Assembly (NCBI GenBank): GCA_027924585.1
Contig: BSBM01000001.1
Location: 55,717,501-55,781,500 of the forward strand
From: Larix kaempferi
Taxonomy: Eukaryota > Streptophyta > Pinopsida > Pinales > Pinaceae
Reading direction: 5' to 3'
Length of the DNA: 64,000 nt
Shown: positions 42,985 through 53,270 of the stretch, piece by piece
How the letters are laid out: the number at the start of each line of letters is the position of its first letter
Numbering within the stretch: position 1 is the stretch's first letter
Position numbers and translations under genes: made by a program
Notes under the pieces: model-generated
Told to the model about the DNA's origin: nothing
The model's input: the letters and a program-made list of their open reading frames with translations, nothing else
Databases searched by the model: none

Positions 42985-43601
42985 TAGTTGGTAAAGGTCA
43001 CTCAAAAATATTATTTAGGAAGACCCATAAGTTTTATATCAAGAGAAGTTAATGAAAGAGGTGAATGCCTGCCTAGAGGAGTTGATTCCTATAAAATCAA
43101 CAAATCCAATATTAATGGTCACACTTTCCTCTACACCAGTCTCATGCAATTCAACCAAACGGGAAGGATTGAAGAAATTAAATTTATACCCAGGGTCATA
43201 AGATATTTAGACAATACCATGGTACAAAGGTTTTTGGTCTCCACTAATCATTAAAAGAATAAATACAATGTATTAGTCCTTTAGTCTAACACTACATTGA
43301 ATAAAAATGAGTATAAAACCATAGGTGTGCAACTGTATCTTAATCAAGCAAATGAAGCGGTTATGAGTGACTGGCATAGGAAGATCAAGGATATGGTTTT
43401 GAAAATTTTAATAGAATCTAATGTTAATGTTAAGAAGCTACAAGCCTTAGTTTGCAAATTGGAGAAATAGGCATGAAAGTATACTAGACATGGTAAGGAT
43501 TAGTAAGACCAATGATTTTGAAGGAAACATTGCATCTTTGGAAACTACACATATGGGAGTTGAGTGTTAAGAGTCTATTAAAATCTAAACATGTTGAAAT
43601 C
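42985..43601 (+). other. Unidentified coding-like remnant, part 3
   Basis: An 88-codon plus frame at 42988-43254 (R-P-I-S-F-I-S-R-E-V, then Y-L-D-N-T-M-V-Q-R-F-L-V-S) is followed, after a frame change, by K-T-I-G-V-Q-L-Y-L-N-Q-A and D-W-H-R-K-I-K-D-M-V-L-K-I-L around 43320-43430. The codon use is strongly AT-biased like parts 1, 2 and 4. It is cut by the LINE at 43619. I do not recognise a domain. An old viral or retroelement protein is possible but unproven. Confidence 0.35.
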
Positions 43602-43618
43602 AATATTCTAAAGTCAAA
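43602..43618 (+). other. LINE target-site duplication, left
   Basis: AATATTCTAAAGTCAAA, exactly repeated at 58271-58287. Confidence 0.95.
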
Positions 43619-43805
43619 AAGTATACCATTCAATCTACCTAATTAAACACTAGGAGAGTTGGATGATGTTCGCTGACCTCGGCCCTACAGCTGTGTGACA
43701 TCCGCCTAGGGTTTTTGGTTGTTCTCGAATTCCATCCTTCCTGTCTTGTACCCTCCCTACTTCCCCATGGCCCCCTGCCCTGAGTGATTCCTATGAATTC
43801 TCCAC

Positions 43806-43828
43806 GGGGGGGGGGGGGGGGTGGGGGG
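43806..43828 (+). repeat. Long G homopolymer
   Basis: Sixteen G, one T, seven G. It lies in the LINE 5' region just before ORF1 coding sequence. Such runs are prone to sequencing error and may hide the real start frame of ORF1. Confidence 0.9.
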
Positions 43829-43859
43829 GCAAGGCCCCTCCCATAATGCGGCTCTGACT

Positions 43860-45240
43860 CCCCCTATCTCACAACGCTCGGTTGGTCACACCTCCTCTCT
43901 GTGAATAGGCTTAGAGGATATCCCAATTCCTAATGCTGAACTGCCCCAATCATCTACCATTCCTTCTCAGGGTCCTCCATCTGGTAAAGGAATGCCTATA
44001 ACCAACATATGCATAGCTCGTTCGGTCGCTCGTCCCAGTCTGATGCTTCCCCCAGAAAGGATCAATGCCAGGTCAAAATATCTAAAAGATCGTGCTCTCA
44101 TCTGCAAGTTTATGGGTATCTGGTCCACTGAACAAGCCCTCAGAAGCTGGATCGCCATGAAATGGAATCCAAAGTCCCACTATGATCTTCAACTCGGCTC
44201 CAAGGGTTTTTTTATCATCATCTTCCACCATCTGGAAGACAAAGCCAGAGTGGAAAACGACGGCCCTTACTTCTTCAATTCGGTAGGCCTGTACATGAAT
44301 AATTGGATTGAAAAAATTTTCCTTGAAAAAGAGGATTTCACCTGGGCTCCGGTCTAGTGAAATCCTAGGATGAAGAAACCCTGAAGGATATTGGAAATAC
44401 CCTAGGGGCATATGTCATATTTGCAGATCAAACAAAGCTTCAAAAGTACACCTCATACGCTCAGATCTGTGTCTACATGTACATCGCCAAAGCCCTTCTG
44501 GATGCAATCAGTCTCTCCCTTGAAGAATCCAAATGGATCCAACCTCTGTATTACGAACACATACCTTTCAGATGATGTAAGTTCCACAAACATGGGCACC
44601 TTTTCCGTGACTTCCCTCTAAACAAGCACTAGCCAAAAGATATAAAAAAGGACACTACATATGCTGATGGTTTCCAAAGATCTGGAAGAATCAAGCGTCA
44701 CAGCCATAAATCCACCATGGGGAAGAACAAAGTGGAAAATACTTCCATAAGCAACAGCTTTGACGTCCTGGCAGAGCATCCGACAGACCCTGAAATGGAT
44801 CTAAAGCAAAACTCTGCTGCCGAAGAAGCTCATCCAAACATGTCAAAGAACCTTGAGCAACCACTGGATATGGAGGGCACTATCGCTCCAGGAAAACCTG
44901 TATCTCATGCAGAGACACAAGGTAATACCTCTATCCCTACGAATCCCCCCTAAAGCAACCTATGGGACCCTCCAAGGATATCACCATGGATGAAGAAATG
45001 ACAGAACTAAACTTAGGAGATCTTGATCTTTTGGGTCTGCAAGATTCCTACACGAGAAGTTCTTTTGGATCCATTCTGCCTAGCTAGATCCAGCTACTCA
45101 GAGAAGCTCTTGCCAAATTCAAATCCCATGACAAACTTGGAATCCATAACCTCCCCTAAAAAGACAGACATAAACTCTTAAGGGAACTAAAAAAAGAGGG
45201 AGAAAATCGGATCTACAAAGAATCAACCTGCTGGGCACTC
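43860..45240 (+). pseudogene. LINE ORF1: DUF4283 and zinc-knuckle protein
   Basis: 43992-44357 is open and carries the DUF4283 RNA-binding-like domain of plant L1 ORF1 (G-I-W-S-T-E-Q-A-L-R-S-W-I ... L-G-S-K-G-F-F-I-I-I-F ... G-P-Y-F-F-N). After a stop and frame change the domain ends near 44550, and a knuckle-like F-R-C-C-K-F-H-K-H-G-H-L-F-R-D-F follows at 44567-44615. The second and fourth ligands of the knuckle are replaced (Cys to Phe). 44717-44953 is the hydrophilic tail with N-S-F-D-V-L. ORF1 coats LINE RNA. Confidence 0.85.
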
Positions 45241-45304
45241 GGCTGGTGGAATCAGGGAAATATGCTCAGTTAACTGAATTCTTCCCCTCACTTAGCCCCC
45301 CTCC

Positions 45305-45599
45305 CAATGAATATCATATCATGGAATCTCATAGGAATCAATGGTCTCTCCAAACACCGCATGTTAAAGAGAAAAATCCTTTCCGAGTCCCCCTCTATTC
45401 TCTTTCTCCAAGAAACCAAGTGCTCTTATGAAACCGTCAGCCTCATCATGTCCCACTCATGTCCAAACTCTGAAGAGGCTTCCAATTTTTTTCCATTGAT
45501 TCCATTGGAGCTTCCAGAGGCATCACCATAGCTTGGAACCCTGATGTATTAACCCTTGATAATTATGCTGCTACCCCCCATGCCATATCCACCTCTTTC
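45305..45599 (+). pseudogene. LINE ORF2 endonuclease, N-terminal part
   Basis: Reads M-N-I-I-S-W-N-L-I-G-I-N, then I-L-F-L-Q-E-T-K (catalytic Glu region), and in a second frame S-R-G-I-T-I-A-W-N-P. This is the apurinic-type (EEP) endonuclease of L1 elements. Coding continuity ends at 45599, where the Copia N2 LTR starts. Confidence 0.9.
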
Positions 45600-46140
45600 T
45601 GTTGAATATTGTAACTTCTAAGAATATTATATTTGTACATTATTTATTTCGGAGATGTTCCATCCCTCCGAGGTGATTCTATTATGTATCCGGAGATGTT
45701 TATTCCTTCGAGGAGTTGTGGCAACTAGGGTTATTAGACCCACCATGTGGGGGTCGGCCCAGTCAGTTATAATAGGGTATTTAACCTAATGGTTAAATAC
45801 GAGCCTACATGTACTTGTGTAAAATATATGTCAAAGTAGTGTATAAATAGAGGAGGTGTGTTCCTCATTTGATACACTCACACACTTGAAAAGAGGAGGA
45901 CTTGTCTGGGAGATTTGCTAAGGAGGATTAGAAGGAGGGAGCACATCTTGTATTTTGGTTTATCATCTTATTGAGGAAAGATTTACTGGGTTTTCTACCC
46001 CATGAGGGTTTCCCAGGATAAATCTGTGTCTCTTGTGTTTATGCTATGCTTGTTGTTTCTTCAGTGATCCTGTATATGCTATTATTGTGAAATAGAATGT
46101 AATGCTGCTATTTTCTGTCTTAGCATATTGAATTTTAACA
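45600..46140 (+). repeat. N2 5' LTR
   Basis: TGTTGAATATTG ... GAATTTTAACA. A TATA box GTATAAATAGAG is at 45841-45852. Shares the GGGTTATTAGACCCACC / GGGGGTCGGCCCAGTC module with N1 LTRs. Confidence 0.95.
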
Positions 46141-46153
46141 TGGTATCAGAGCT
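46141..46153 (+). other. N2 primer-binding site
   Basis: TGGTATCAGAGCT directly after the LTR; initiator-methionine tRNA type. Confidence 0.95.
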
Positions 46154-46499
46154 AACCTGAAGGAAGACAAGGTATGACACTTACGACACTTGCTTTACTT
46201 CCGACAATTTGAAGGTTAGGGTTTTACATAGCAAAAACCAGTCATCGTGGAACTTTCGCTATAAATCCATTTCTGCGAAGGTTCAGGGTCTGAAAAGTTT
46301 ACAGGTCGAATATAACATCCCCAGGTACCTTGTGTCCAAAGGGAACCCTCAGATTCGTTGTACTTTATGAGTTATGATCAGTACAAGTTAGGGTTTCTGC
46401 CTCTTCCAGATCTCAGTCAAAATCAGGTGACCTTGGAAAAAAAGGTCATAACTTGGCTAGGAAGCTCCAAATGGAATTTCGTAAAATGTGACAGGTAGT

Positions 46500-46870
46500 A
46501 CACAGACTTTACTATCTCAGGAAACGTTTTCAGAGGCCGAAGGTGAACCAGTGACACGTGGCATGCCGTACAAGTTTGCTCTCCTGTTTTATACCATAAA
46601 CAGGTCACGTTGCGACACTTGGCATAACTCTCTCTCAGAGAGTCCAATTGAGGTCAGACCTATCAAGATGGAAAGATAATAGGGCGAGCTATCTTAGGAA
46701 AATTTTTCAGAGGCCGAAGATCAAACAGTGACACGTGGCACGCTGTACAAGTTCACTCTCCTGTTTTATCCCATAAACAGGTCACGTTGCGACTCTTGGC
46801 ATAACTCTCTCTCAGAAAATCCAATTGAGGTCAGACCTATTAGGATGGAAAGATGATAGGTCAGGCTACT
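46500..46870 (+). repeat. N2 leader: duplicated ~177-bp unit with hairpin and ACGTGGC
   Basis: Matching points ACACGTGGC at 46554 and 46731 (177 bp apart). Each unit has CAGAGGCCGAAG, GTGACACGTGGCA, the hairpin CCTGTTTTAT-x-CCATAAACAGG (46583-46604 and 46760-46781) and ATAACTCTCTCTCAGA. ACACGTGGC is the form of an ABRE/G-box bound by plant bZIP factors. The unit is homologous to the duplicated unit in N1. Confidence 0.85.
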
Positions 46871-48840
46871 GCAAAAAAATGTTTCAGACCTTGTGGAGCA
46901 AAAATTTCAGAGTTATAGCAGAAGCAATCAGGTGCATATTTCTGTCAAAACAGAATTATTTTTAGCACCTTTATTCATGGCTTCCGGAATTTAGGGTTTC
47001 GGAGAAAGTTGGAATTTTTTTTTAAGTCTATAACCACGGCTGGAAGCTCCTCAGAAAAATAAGAGCTTAGAACCTTGGATCGAACCTTTTGATTGGACAG
47101 AAGGGTGGGCTTCATCAAACCCTAGTTCGGGTTCCTGTCCAGAAGATCCAGAAGTTTCGAAGGCAATTTTGAGGGGTCAAATTTTGGAGATTTCAAAATT
47201 GAAGAATGCTAGGTTGATCAGCTCAGCAAGACACATTCTTCCATCCATTCAGAAGTATGAAAGTCAAAGATTGAATTTTTAGGGTTTCTTTAGCAAACCC
47301 TAATCAAGCTCCAGATCAAGTTTCAGGGGGAGTTGAGGCTAAGGCCTTACATAAGAAGACTACAAAGAGTCTCGACAGGTATGACTTAAGGAGGTTCAGG
47401 TACATTACAAAAGACAAATCAAGTTCCATGACCATGACAACATGAAGACAAAGACTCACGAGGTATGTATGACTTTGTTATATTATGTTTAACCTACGAG
47501 ACATGCAGGTTCTAGCTCAGGATCTCTAAATCATTGAAGAGATTGTTTAGGTATGTTGTACATAACTAAGCAGGTATACTAATCCAGGTATGTTTTCCTA
47601 TGTCATGTTAGAATCTTACCTTGTGTAAGTATACTTGGTATGATTGGTTAGTAATCAAGGGTTTATGCATATTATGTCTCTTATCTTAGTTGATGATTTA
47701 ACTAACTAGATCAAACAAGAATATGCATGAGTAAAAGAAGACTTCCTTGAAACCCTGAATACTAATGATCATGACTGTACATATTCAAGATTATTTAGAA
47801 TTCGAATGTTTTGATAATATTGAGAATATACTAATGAATGTATGTTTGTGTATGAGATCATGAGGATGACACTAGTGTACACTTGAGCATGCATAGTGGG
47901 ACAGAATGAATAGAAGTTCAGAAGACATACAGAAGATCAAGCGGGAGGCAACCACACAAACATAAAAGATAAGTATTTGAGTTGTTATTAGAAATAGTAA
48001 ATGATATTGCTTGTATGCATATTTGTATTCCTAGAATATATCATGCTGAGTGTAAACATTCATAAAGCATTGAACAATATACTACTAATATGCATATGAT
48101 TGGTAAGTTGGACAAACATTCCATTGTTGCTTGTCTAGAATGAAACCTCTTTGCTGACATGCTGAGAGCTGTGCACACTCTCAATAGTATGTTCTGGTAG
48201 AGATGGAAGGCATCTAGATAGCCACTGTATGCATACAGGATATGGGAAAGTGTTGTGCCAAAGTATTGGTCAAAATAGTTGCATAACTATGTAAATGATA
48301 TTTGTATGCATAATAGGTTATCATGTCAATATGATTTGATGATTATGAAGTATTACTAATCATGTACTTAATTTTGATTTGTAGGAAATATCATGATGAA
48401 TGATGAACACTGAACAAGCGATGAATGTTCAACAAAAGAAACACACTATAGAAGGCTTGTGGCTAGAAGATTCTCTTAGAAAGAAGGAAGAGAATCATGA
48501 TGAGATGTTTGCTCCAAGTGGCTAGATAAGACCATTCTCTTAATGGTGTAATTAAAGAAGAAGTGTGAATCAGATTCTGTATGGGTTCCCAGGATCGATA
48601 ATCAATTGATGAGCTTAATGATCACCATGGGTGATGTGGATCTCAACCTTTGCTACAAGGTTGAATATGGCTTCTATACACATATGACATGGATGCAAGA
48701 AAGAACTCACCACAAAGTTCGAATGATTTTGAGGCTCATATTAGTAGACCCATCTGACGAGAGATGGCACAGATAGATATGCAGAAGATCACTCAATGCT
48801 GAGTGTGAATAATGGACAATTGACAGCTTCATGACAAAGC
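46870..48840 (+). other. N2 long non-coding internal region
   Basis: About 2 kb with no gag, protease or integrase motif in any frame. It aligns in part with the N1 region 33260-35650. RT coding similarity starts only near 48815. Confidence 0.6.
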
Positions 48841-49870
48841 TTGGGCTTTACCAGAAGTAAAGTTATTCCTAACCTTTACCTTAAGGTTGTGGATGATGAA
48901 CCTATCATACCATTATTGTATGACGATGATCTCTTTCTGACAAGGAATGAGAAACAGGTCATGAAAATGGCTGCAGAAATGAAAAATGAAAGATCTCGGA
49001 TTAATGCACTACTTCTTAGGTCTAGAAGTATGGCAAGATCCAAAAGGAATCTTTTAATTCAAAGTAAGTATGCTGTGAAGTCTCTAAAAAGATTTGATAT
49101 GTTGGAGTATAAAGACATGGCCACTCCCATGGACTCCAACTTGAAGCTGTTAGTTAATGACTCATCGTATTTAGTGGACCTAACCCTATATAGACAAATC
49201 ATTGGGTCATTGATGTATATAACAAATACTAGGCCAGATATATGCTTTGCTGCAAATACCCTAAGTCAATATCTAGTAGAACCTAGAAAGGTTCACTTAA
49301 TAACTACAAAGCATGTAGTGAGGTACCTAAAAGGTACATTAGATTTTGGTCTATATTATCTTGGAGGTCATGAACTCCGTTTACATCGTTACTCAGATTT
49401 TGATTGGGCAGGAAGTGCCTCAGACAGTTTGAGTACATCAGGTGGATATTATAGTCTTGAATCTGCCATGATCTCATGGTTCAGCAAGGAACATTCTAGT
49501 GTGGCTCTCAGTACTGCTGAAGCAGAATATATATATAGCTGTCTGCTCTGCCAGCTGTGAAGCAGTGTGGCTTCAGAAGCTATTATATGGAGTGTTTGAC
49601 TTAGAAATGAATTCCACTATGATTATGTGTGACATTCAAAACTGCATCAAGATAGAAAATCTTATATTCCACAATAAGTCAAAAACACATAGAGATCCGA
49701 TACTTCTATATACGAGATATGGTGCAGAGAGGAGCTATCAAGCTCGAGTATATAAGCACTAAGGATCAGATTGCTAATATCTTGACTAAACCTCTGTCTC
49801 GGGTAAAGTTTGAATACTTCCGAGACAAGCTTGGTATAGTCCAGAAGGACCCTCCTCGAAAGGGGGAGTA
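48815..49870 (+). pseudogene. N2 Copia reverse transcriptase C-terminal half and RNase H
   Basis: A 239-codon frame (48841-49560) plus a shifted frame (49499-49762). It starts I-D-S-F-M-T-K-L-G-F-T-R-S-K, the same point as N1, then L-L-Y-D-D-D-L-F-L-T (catalytic Y-V-D-D altered to Y-D-D-D), Q-S-K-Y-A-V-K-S-L, G-S-L-M-Y-I, R-P-D-I-C-F-A-A-N-T-L, and RNase H with D-F-D-W-A-G, S-T-A-E-A-E-Y. Frame change near 49540 leads to C-D-I-Q-N and then A-N-I-L-T-K-P-L near 49770. RNase H acidic residues are mostly kept. Confidence 0.9.
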
Positions 49871-49979
49871 GCATAGTATCTGATAACAAGTCTGTCTCAT
49901 CAATGATGAGGTTACCTATTTACTGCACCTAGTTACTTAGAATTATTTAGATTTAGGAATCTTATATTTTTTCTTTTGA

Positions 49980-50160
49980 TGATAGATGTATACATGATTT
50001 TGATGATAGATGTTATGCATGTTTTGATGAGGAGGATACATGTTTTGTTATACATGTTTTGATGATGAGGATACATGTTTTGTTATACATGTTTTGATGA
50101 TGAGGATACATGTTTTGTTATACATGTTTTGATGATGAGGATACATGATTGACACATGTT
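49980..50160 (+). repeat. 35-bp tandem array in N2 trailer
   Basis: TACATGTTTTGATGATGAGG units at about 50016, 50051, 50086 and 50121 spaced by 35 bp, with a looser start before them. Confidence 0.85.
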
Positions 50161-50179
50161 TTGATGAAGTTCTTGGTAA

Positions 50180-50930
50180 ACATGTGAGGGGATTGGATCA
50201 TCCCTGGACTTCAATCCGAAAGAAGAGCCGTAGACATATGTCTTCGAGAATGAAGTCCTTGGTGGACTTGAGGGGATTGGATCATCCCTGGACTTCAGTC
50301 CTAAAGAGAGCCGTAGACGTATGTCTTCGAGAATGAAGTCCTTGGTGGACTTGAGGGGATTGGATCATCCCTGGACTTCAGTCCTAAAGAGAGCCGTAGA
50401 CGTATGTCTTCGAGAATGAAGTCCTTGGTGGACTTGAGGGGATTGGATCATCCCTGGACTTCAGTCCTAAAGAGAGCCGTAGACGTATGTCTTCGAGAAT
50501 GAAGTCCTTGGTGGACTTGAGGGGATTGGATCATCCCTGGAATTCAGTCCTAAAGAGAGCCGTAGACGTATGTCTTCGAGAATGAAGTCCTTGGTGGACT
50601 TGAGGGGATTGGATCATCCCTGGTCTTCAGTCCTAAAGAGAGCCGTAGACGTATGTCTTCGAGAATGAAGTCCTTGGTGGACTTGAGGGGATTGGATCAT
50701 CCCTGGACTTCAGTCCTAAAGAGAGCCGTAGACGTATGTCTTCGAGAATGAAGTCCTTGGTGGACTTGAGGAGATTGGATCATCCCTGGACTTCAGTCCT
50801 AAAGAGAGCCGTAGACGTATGTCTTCGAGAATGAAGTCCTTGGTGGACTTGAGGGGATTGGATCATCCCTGAAATTCAGTCCTAAGAGAGCCATAGACGT
50901 ATGTCTTCAAGAACAAAATCCTGAAAGAAT
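50180..50930 (+). repeat. 83-bp tandem array in N2 trailer, about nine units
   Basis: GTCCTAAAGAGAGCCGTAGA occurs at 50298, 50381, 50464, 50547, 50630, 50713, 50796 and 50879, exactly 83 bp apart each time, with a variant first unit at about 50207. Units carry GGGGATTGGATCATCCCTGG. Very high identity means recent amplification. Confidence 0.95.
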
Positions 50931-51095
50931 AGGTAAGGGGATTGGATCGTCCTCGGACTTTAGTCCTTTGAATTGAGCCGTAGACATGATGTATCCGAGA
51001 ACTAAATCCTAAATGAACAGGTAAGGGGATTGGATCGTCCTCGGACTATGGTCCTTTGAATTGAGCCGTAGAAATGAGGTGTCCGAGAATTGAAT
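50930..51095 (+). repeat. Diverged units of the 83-bp array
   Basis: Two units with GGGGATTGGATCGTCCTCGG and GAATTGAGCCGTAGA, about 82 bp apart, more diverged than those before. Confidence 0.8.
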
Positions 51096-51096
51096 G

Positions 51097-51268
51097 ATAG
51101 GACTGGATCGTCCCTGGACTTCGGTTCAAAAAGTACATGATAGGACTGGATCGTCCTTGGACTTCGGTTCAAAAGGTACATGATAGGACTGGATCATCCC
51201 TGGACTTCGATTCAAAAGGTACATGATAGGACTGGATCATCCCTGGACCTCGGTTCAAAATGTACATG
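51097..51268 (+). repeat. 43-bp tandem array, four units
   Basis: GATAGGACTGGATCGTCCCT units at 51097, 51139, 51182 and 51225. The core (GGATC-A/G-TCC-x-TGGACTTC) is shared with the 83-bp array, so one array probably arose from a part of the other. Confidence 0.9.
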
Positions 51269-51292
51269 ACAAATCCTAGAATTGTTCTAGGT

Positions 51293-51840
51293 TACATCCA
51301 GCATGAAACAGGGCTGGCTCTGTAGATGTGATACATCCAGCATGAAACAGGGCTGGCTCTGTAGATGTGATACATCCAGCATGAAACAGGGTTGGCTCTG
51401 TAGATATGATACATCCAGCATGAAACAGGGCTGGCTCTGTAGATATGATACATCCAGCATGAAACAGGGTTGGCTCTGTAGATATGATACATCCAGCATG
51501 AAACAGGGCTGGCTCTGTAGATGTGATACATCCAGCATGAAACAGGGCTGGTTCTGTAGATATGATACATCCAGCATGAAACAGGGCTGGCTCTGTAGAT
51601 ATGATACATCCAGCATGAAACAGGGCTGGCTCTGTAGATATGATACATCCAGCATGAAACAGGGATGGCTCTGTAGATATGATACATCCAGCATGAAACA
51701 GGGCTGGCTCTGTAGATATGATACATCCAGCATGAAACAGGGCTGGCTCTGTAGATGTGATACATCCAGCATGAAAGAGGGCTGGCTATGTAGATGTGAT
51801 ACATCCAGCATGAAATAGGGCTGGCTCTGTAGATGTGACA
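51293..51840 (+). repeat. 39-bp tandem array, 14 units
   Basis: CATCCAGCATGAAACAGGGC units at 39-bp spacing (GCATGAAACA at 51301, 51340 and so on). 39 is a multiple of three, so open frames of 171-184 codons exist on both strands (51303-51818 plus; 51841-51287 and 51843-51292 minus). I regard them as effects of the repeat. Confidence 0.95.
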
Positions 51841-51990
51841 CATCCAGTATGAAAAAGGACTGGCTCTGTGGTGGTAAATCCTAGATCTGATCTAGGTCAC
51901 ATCCAGTATGAAAAAGGACTGGCTCTGTGGTGGTAAATCCTAGATCTGATCTAGGTCACATCCAATATGAAAAAGGACTGGCACTGTGGT
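51841..51990 (+). repeat. 59-bp tandem array, 2.5 units
   Basis: CATCCAGTATGAAAAAGGAC at 51841, 51900 and a variant at 51959. It begins like the 39-bp unit and so is derived from it. Confidence 0.85.
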
Positions 51991-52109
51991 TGGGATTGGA
52001 TCATCCCTAGACATGAGACTTGTCTTAAAGAGATAAGGATTGATCATCCTAGAACTTGATCTGGATTGCATCATCCATGGACCTATGTCCTAAAGAGAGC
52101 AGGATTGAT

Positions 52110-52520
52110 CATCCTGTAATATGATCGTGTGATGACGATGTTGCCGATCGTGTATGCTGATCGTATGATGACGATGTTGATCGTGTGATGATGATGCTGC
52201 TGATCGTGTGATGACGATGCTGATCGCATGATGACGATGCTGATCGTGTGATGACGATGCTGCCAATCGTGTGATGACGATGTTGATCGTATGATGATGA
52301 TGTTGTTGATCGTGTGATGATGATGCTAATCGTATGATGATGATGCTGATCATATGATGACGATGCTGCTGATCGTGTGATGATGATGCTGATGATCGTG
52401 TGATGACGATGCTGATGATCGTGTGATGACGATGTTGATGATCGTGTGATGACGATGCTGATGATCGTGTGATCGTGTGATGACGATGATGATGACGATG
52501 CTGATGATCGAGTAATATCA
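52110..52520 (+). repeat. GATCGTGTGATGACGATG microsatellite-like field
   Basis: Variable-length units of about 18-27 bp (GATCGTGTGATGACGATGCT and relatives). The 143-codon His/Ser-rich minus frame 52521-52090 is produced by it. Confidence 0.9.
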
Positions 52521-52666
52521 ACTCTGATGATGTTGATGTTCCAGTAACTAGTTGAGTTACTGATGATGATGAATTAAAGAAAGCTTCTGATGATATATAG
52601 ATGATGTAGTCAATGACTCCTTGCTCCTGCAGATGTTGTTATAATATCCTTCTCGTTAAGGGGGAG

Positions 52667-52835
52667 TGTTGAATATTGTAACTTCTAAGAATATTATATT
52701 TGTACATTATTTATTCCGGAGATGTTCCATCCCTCCGAGGTGATTCTATTATGTATCCGGAGATGTTTATTCCTCCGAGGAGTTGTGGCAACTAGGGTTA
52801 TTAGACCCACCATGTGGGGGTCGGCCCAGTCAGTT
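52667..52835 (+). repeat. N2 3' LTR, truncated
   Basis: First 169 bp of the LTR only, ending at GGCCCAGTCAGTT. The next base belongs to LINE ORF2. Confidence 0.95.
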
Positions 52836-53270
52836 CACCTCCTCAATGTATATAGTCCTCACCCTCCCAATCTCAAAGCCCATTTCTCCACTTCCTTAGT
52901 TGGTTTGCCTCTCTCCATTCAGGTTCCCCCCTCATCTTTGGGGGTAATTTCAACATGATCACTTCCCTTAAAGAAAAAAAAGGAGGTCTCCGCTCTTTGT
53001 CATCTGAGGATATTCTGTTCATCGACAACCATCTTGTGGATTTACAACCTTCCTCTGGCTTCTTCACTTGGAACAACAGAAGAGGTGGTGTTCATCAAAT
53101 TGCCAAGTGCCTTGACAGATTCTTGGTCTCTGAAAACCTCACTCTAGCAGATGGAATTCTCACTTCCTCTGTTTTACCAGTAGTTGGTTCAGATCACTGG
53201 CCCATTGACTTAATGTGGCAAAGTCTTGAAGCCCATTTCCATAGGCCATTCAAATTTGAGAAATTCTGAC
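52836..53270 (+). pseudogene. LINE ORF2 endonuclease, C-terminal part
   Basis: Resumes with L-L-N-V-Y-S-P-H-P-P-N, then F-G-G-N-F-N-M-I (the conserved G-G-D-F-N has lost its Asp), W-N-N-R-R-G, L-D-R-F-L-V-S and V-G-S-D-H-W-P-I, the catalytic Asp-His pair. A few residues between the left part (ending at 45599) and here are missing. A frame change near 52950 joins the two frames. Confidence 0.9.

Larger units (their letters stand above)
45600..52835 (+). mobile_element. Copia element N2, nested in the LINE
   Basis: 5' LTR 45600-46140 (541 bp), primer site 46141, polypurine tract AAGGGGGAG at 52658-52666, then the first 169 bp of the 3' LTR. The 3' LTR then stops and LINE endonuclease sequence resumes, so the rest of the LTR and a little of the LINE are deleted. 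LTR motifs, leader unit and coding scrap show N2 is a relative of N1. Only the C-terminal RT half and RNase H are present (48841-49870). The 169 shared LTR bases differ at about two positions. Confidence 0.95.

Noticed and set aside
51293-51840. Regular repeats that could suggest a CRISPR array
   Set aside because: Whole units are repeated with no unique spacers, and the context is a plant Copia element.
51287-51843. Open frames of 171-184 codons on both strands (Cys/Trp- and Met/Leu-rich)
   Set aside because: Produced by a 39-bp tandem repeat whose length is a multiple of three; there is no independent coding evidence.
52090-52521. His/Ser-rich 143-codon minus frame
   Set aside because: Translation of a GATCGTGTGATGACGATG repeat field.
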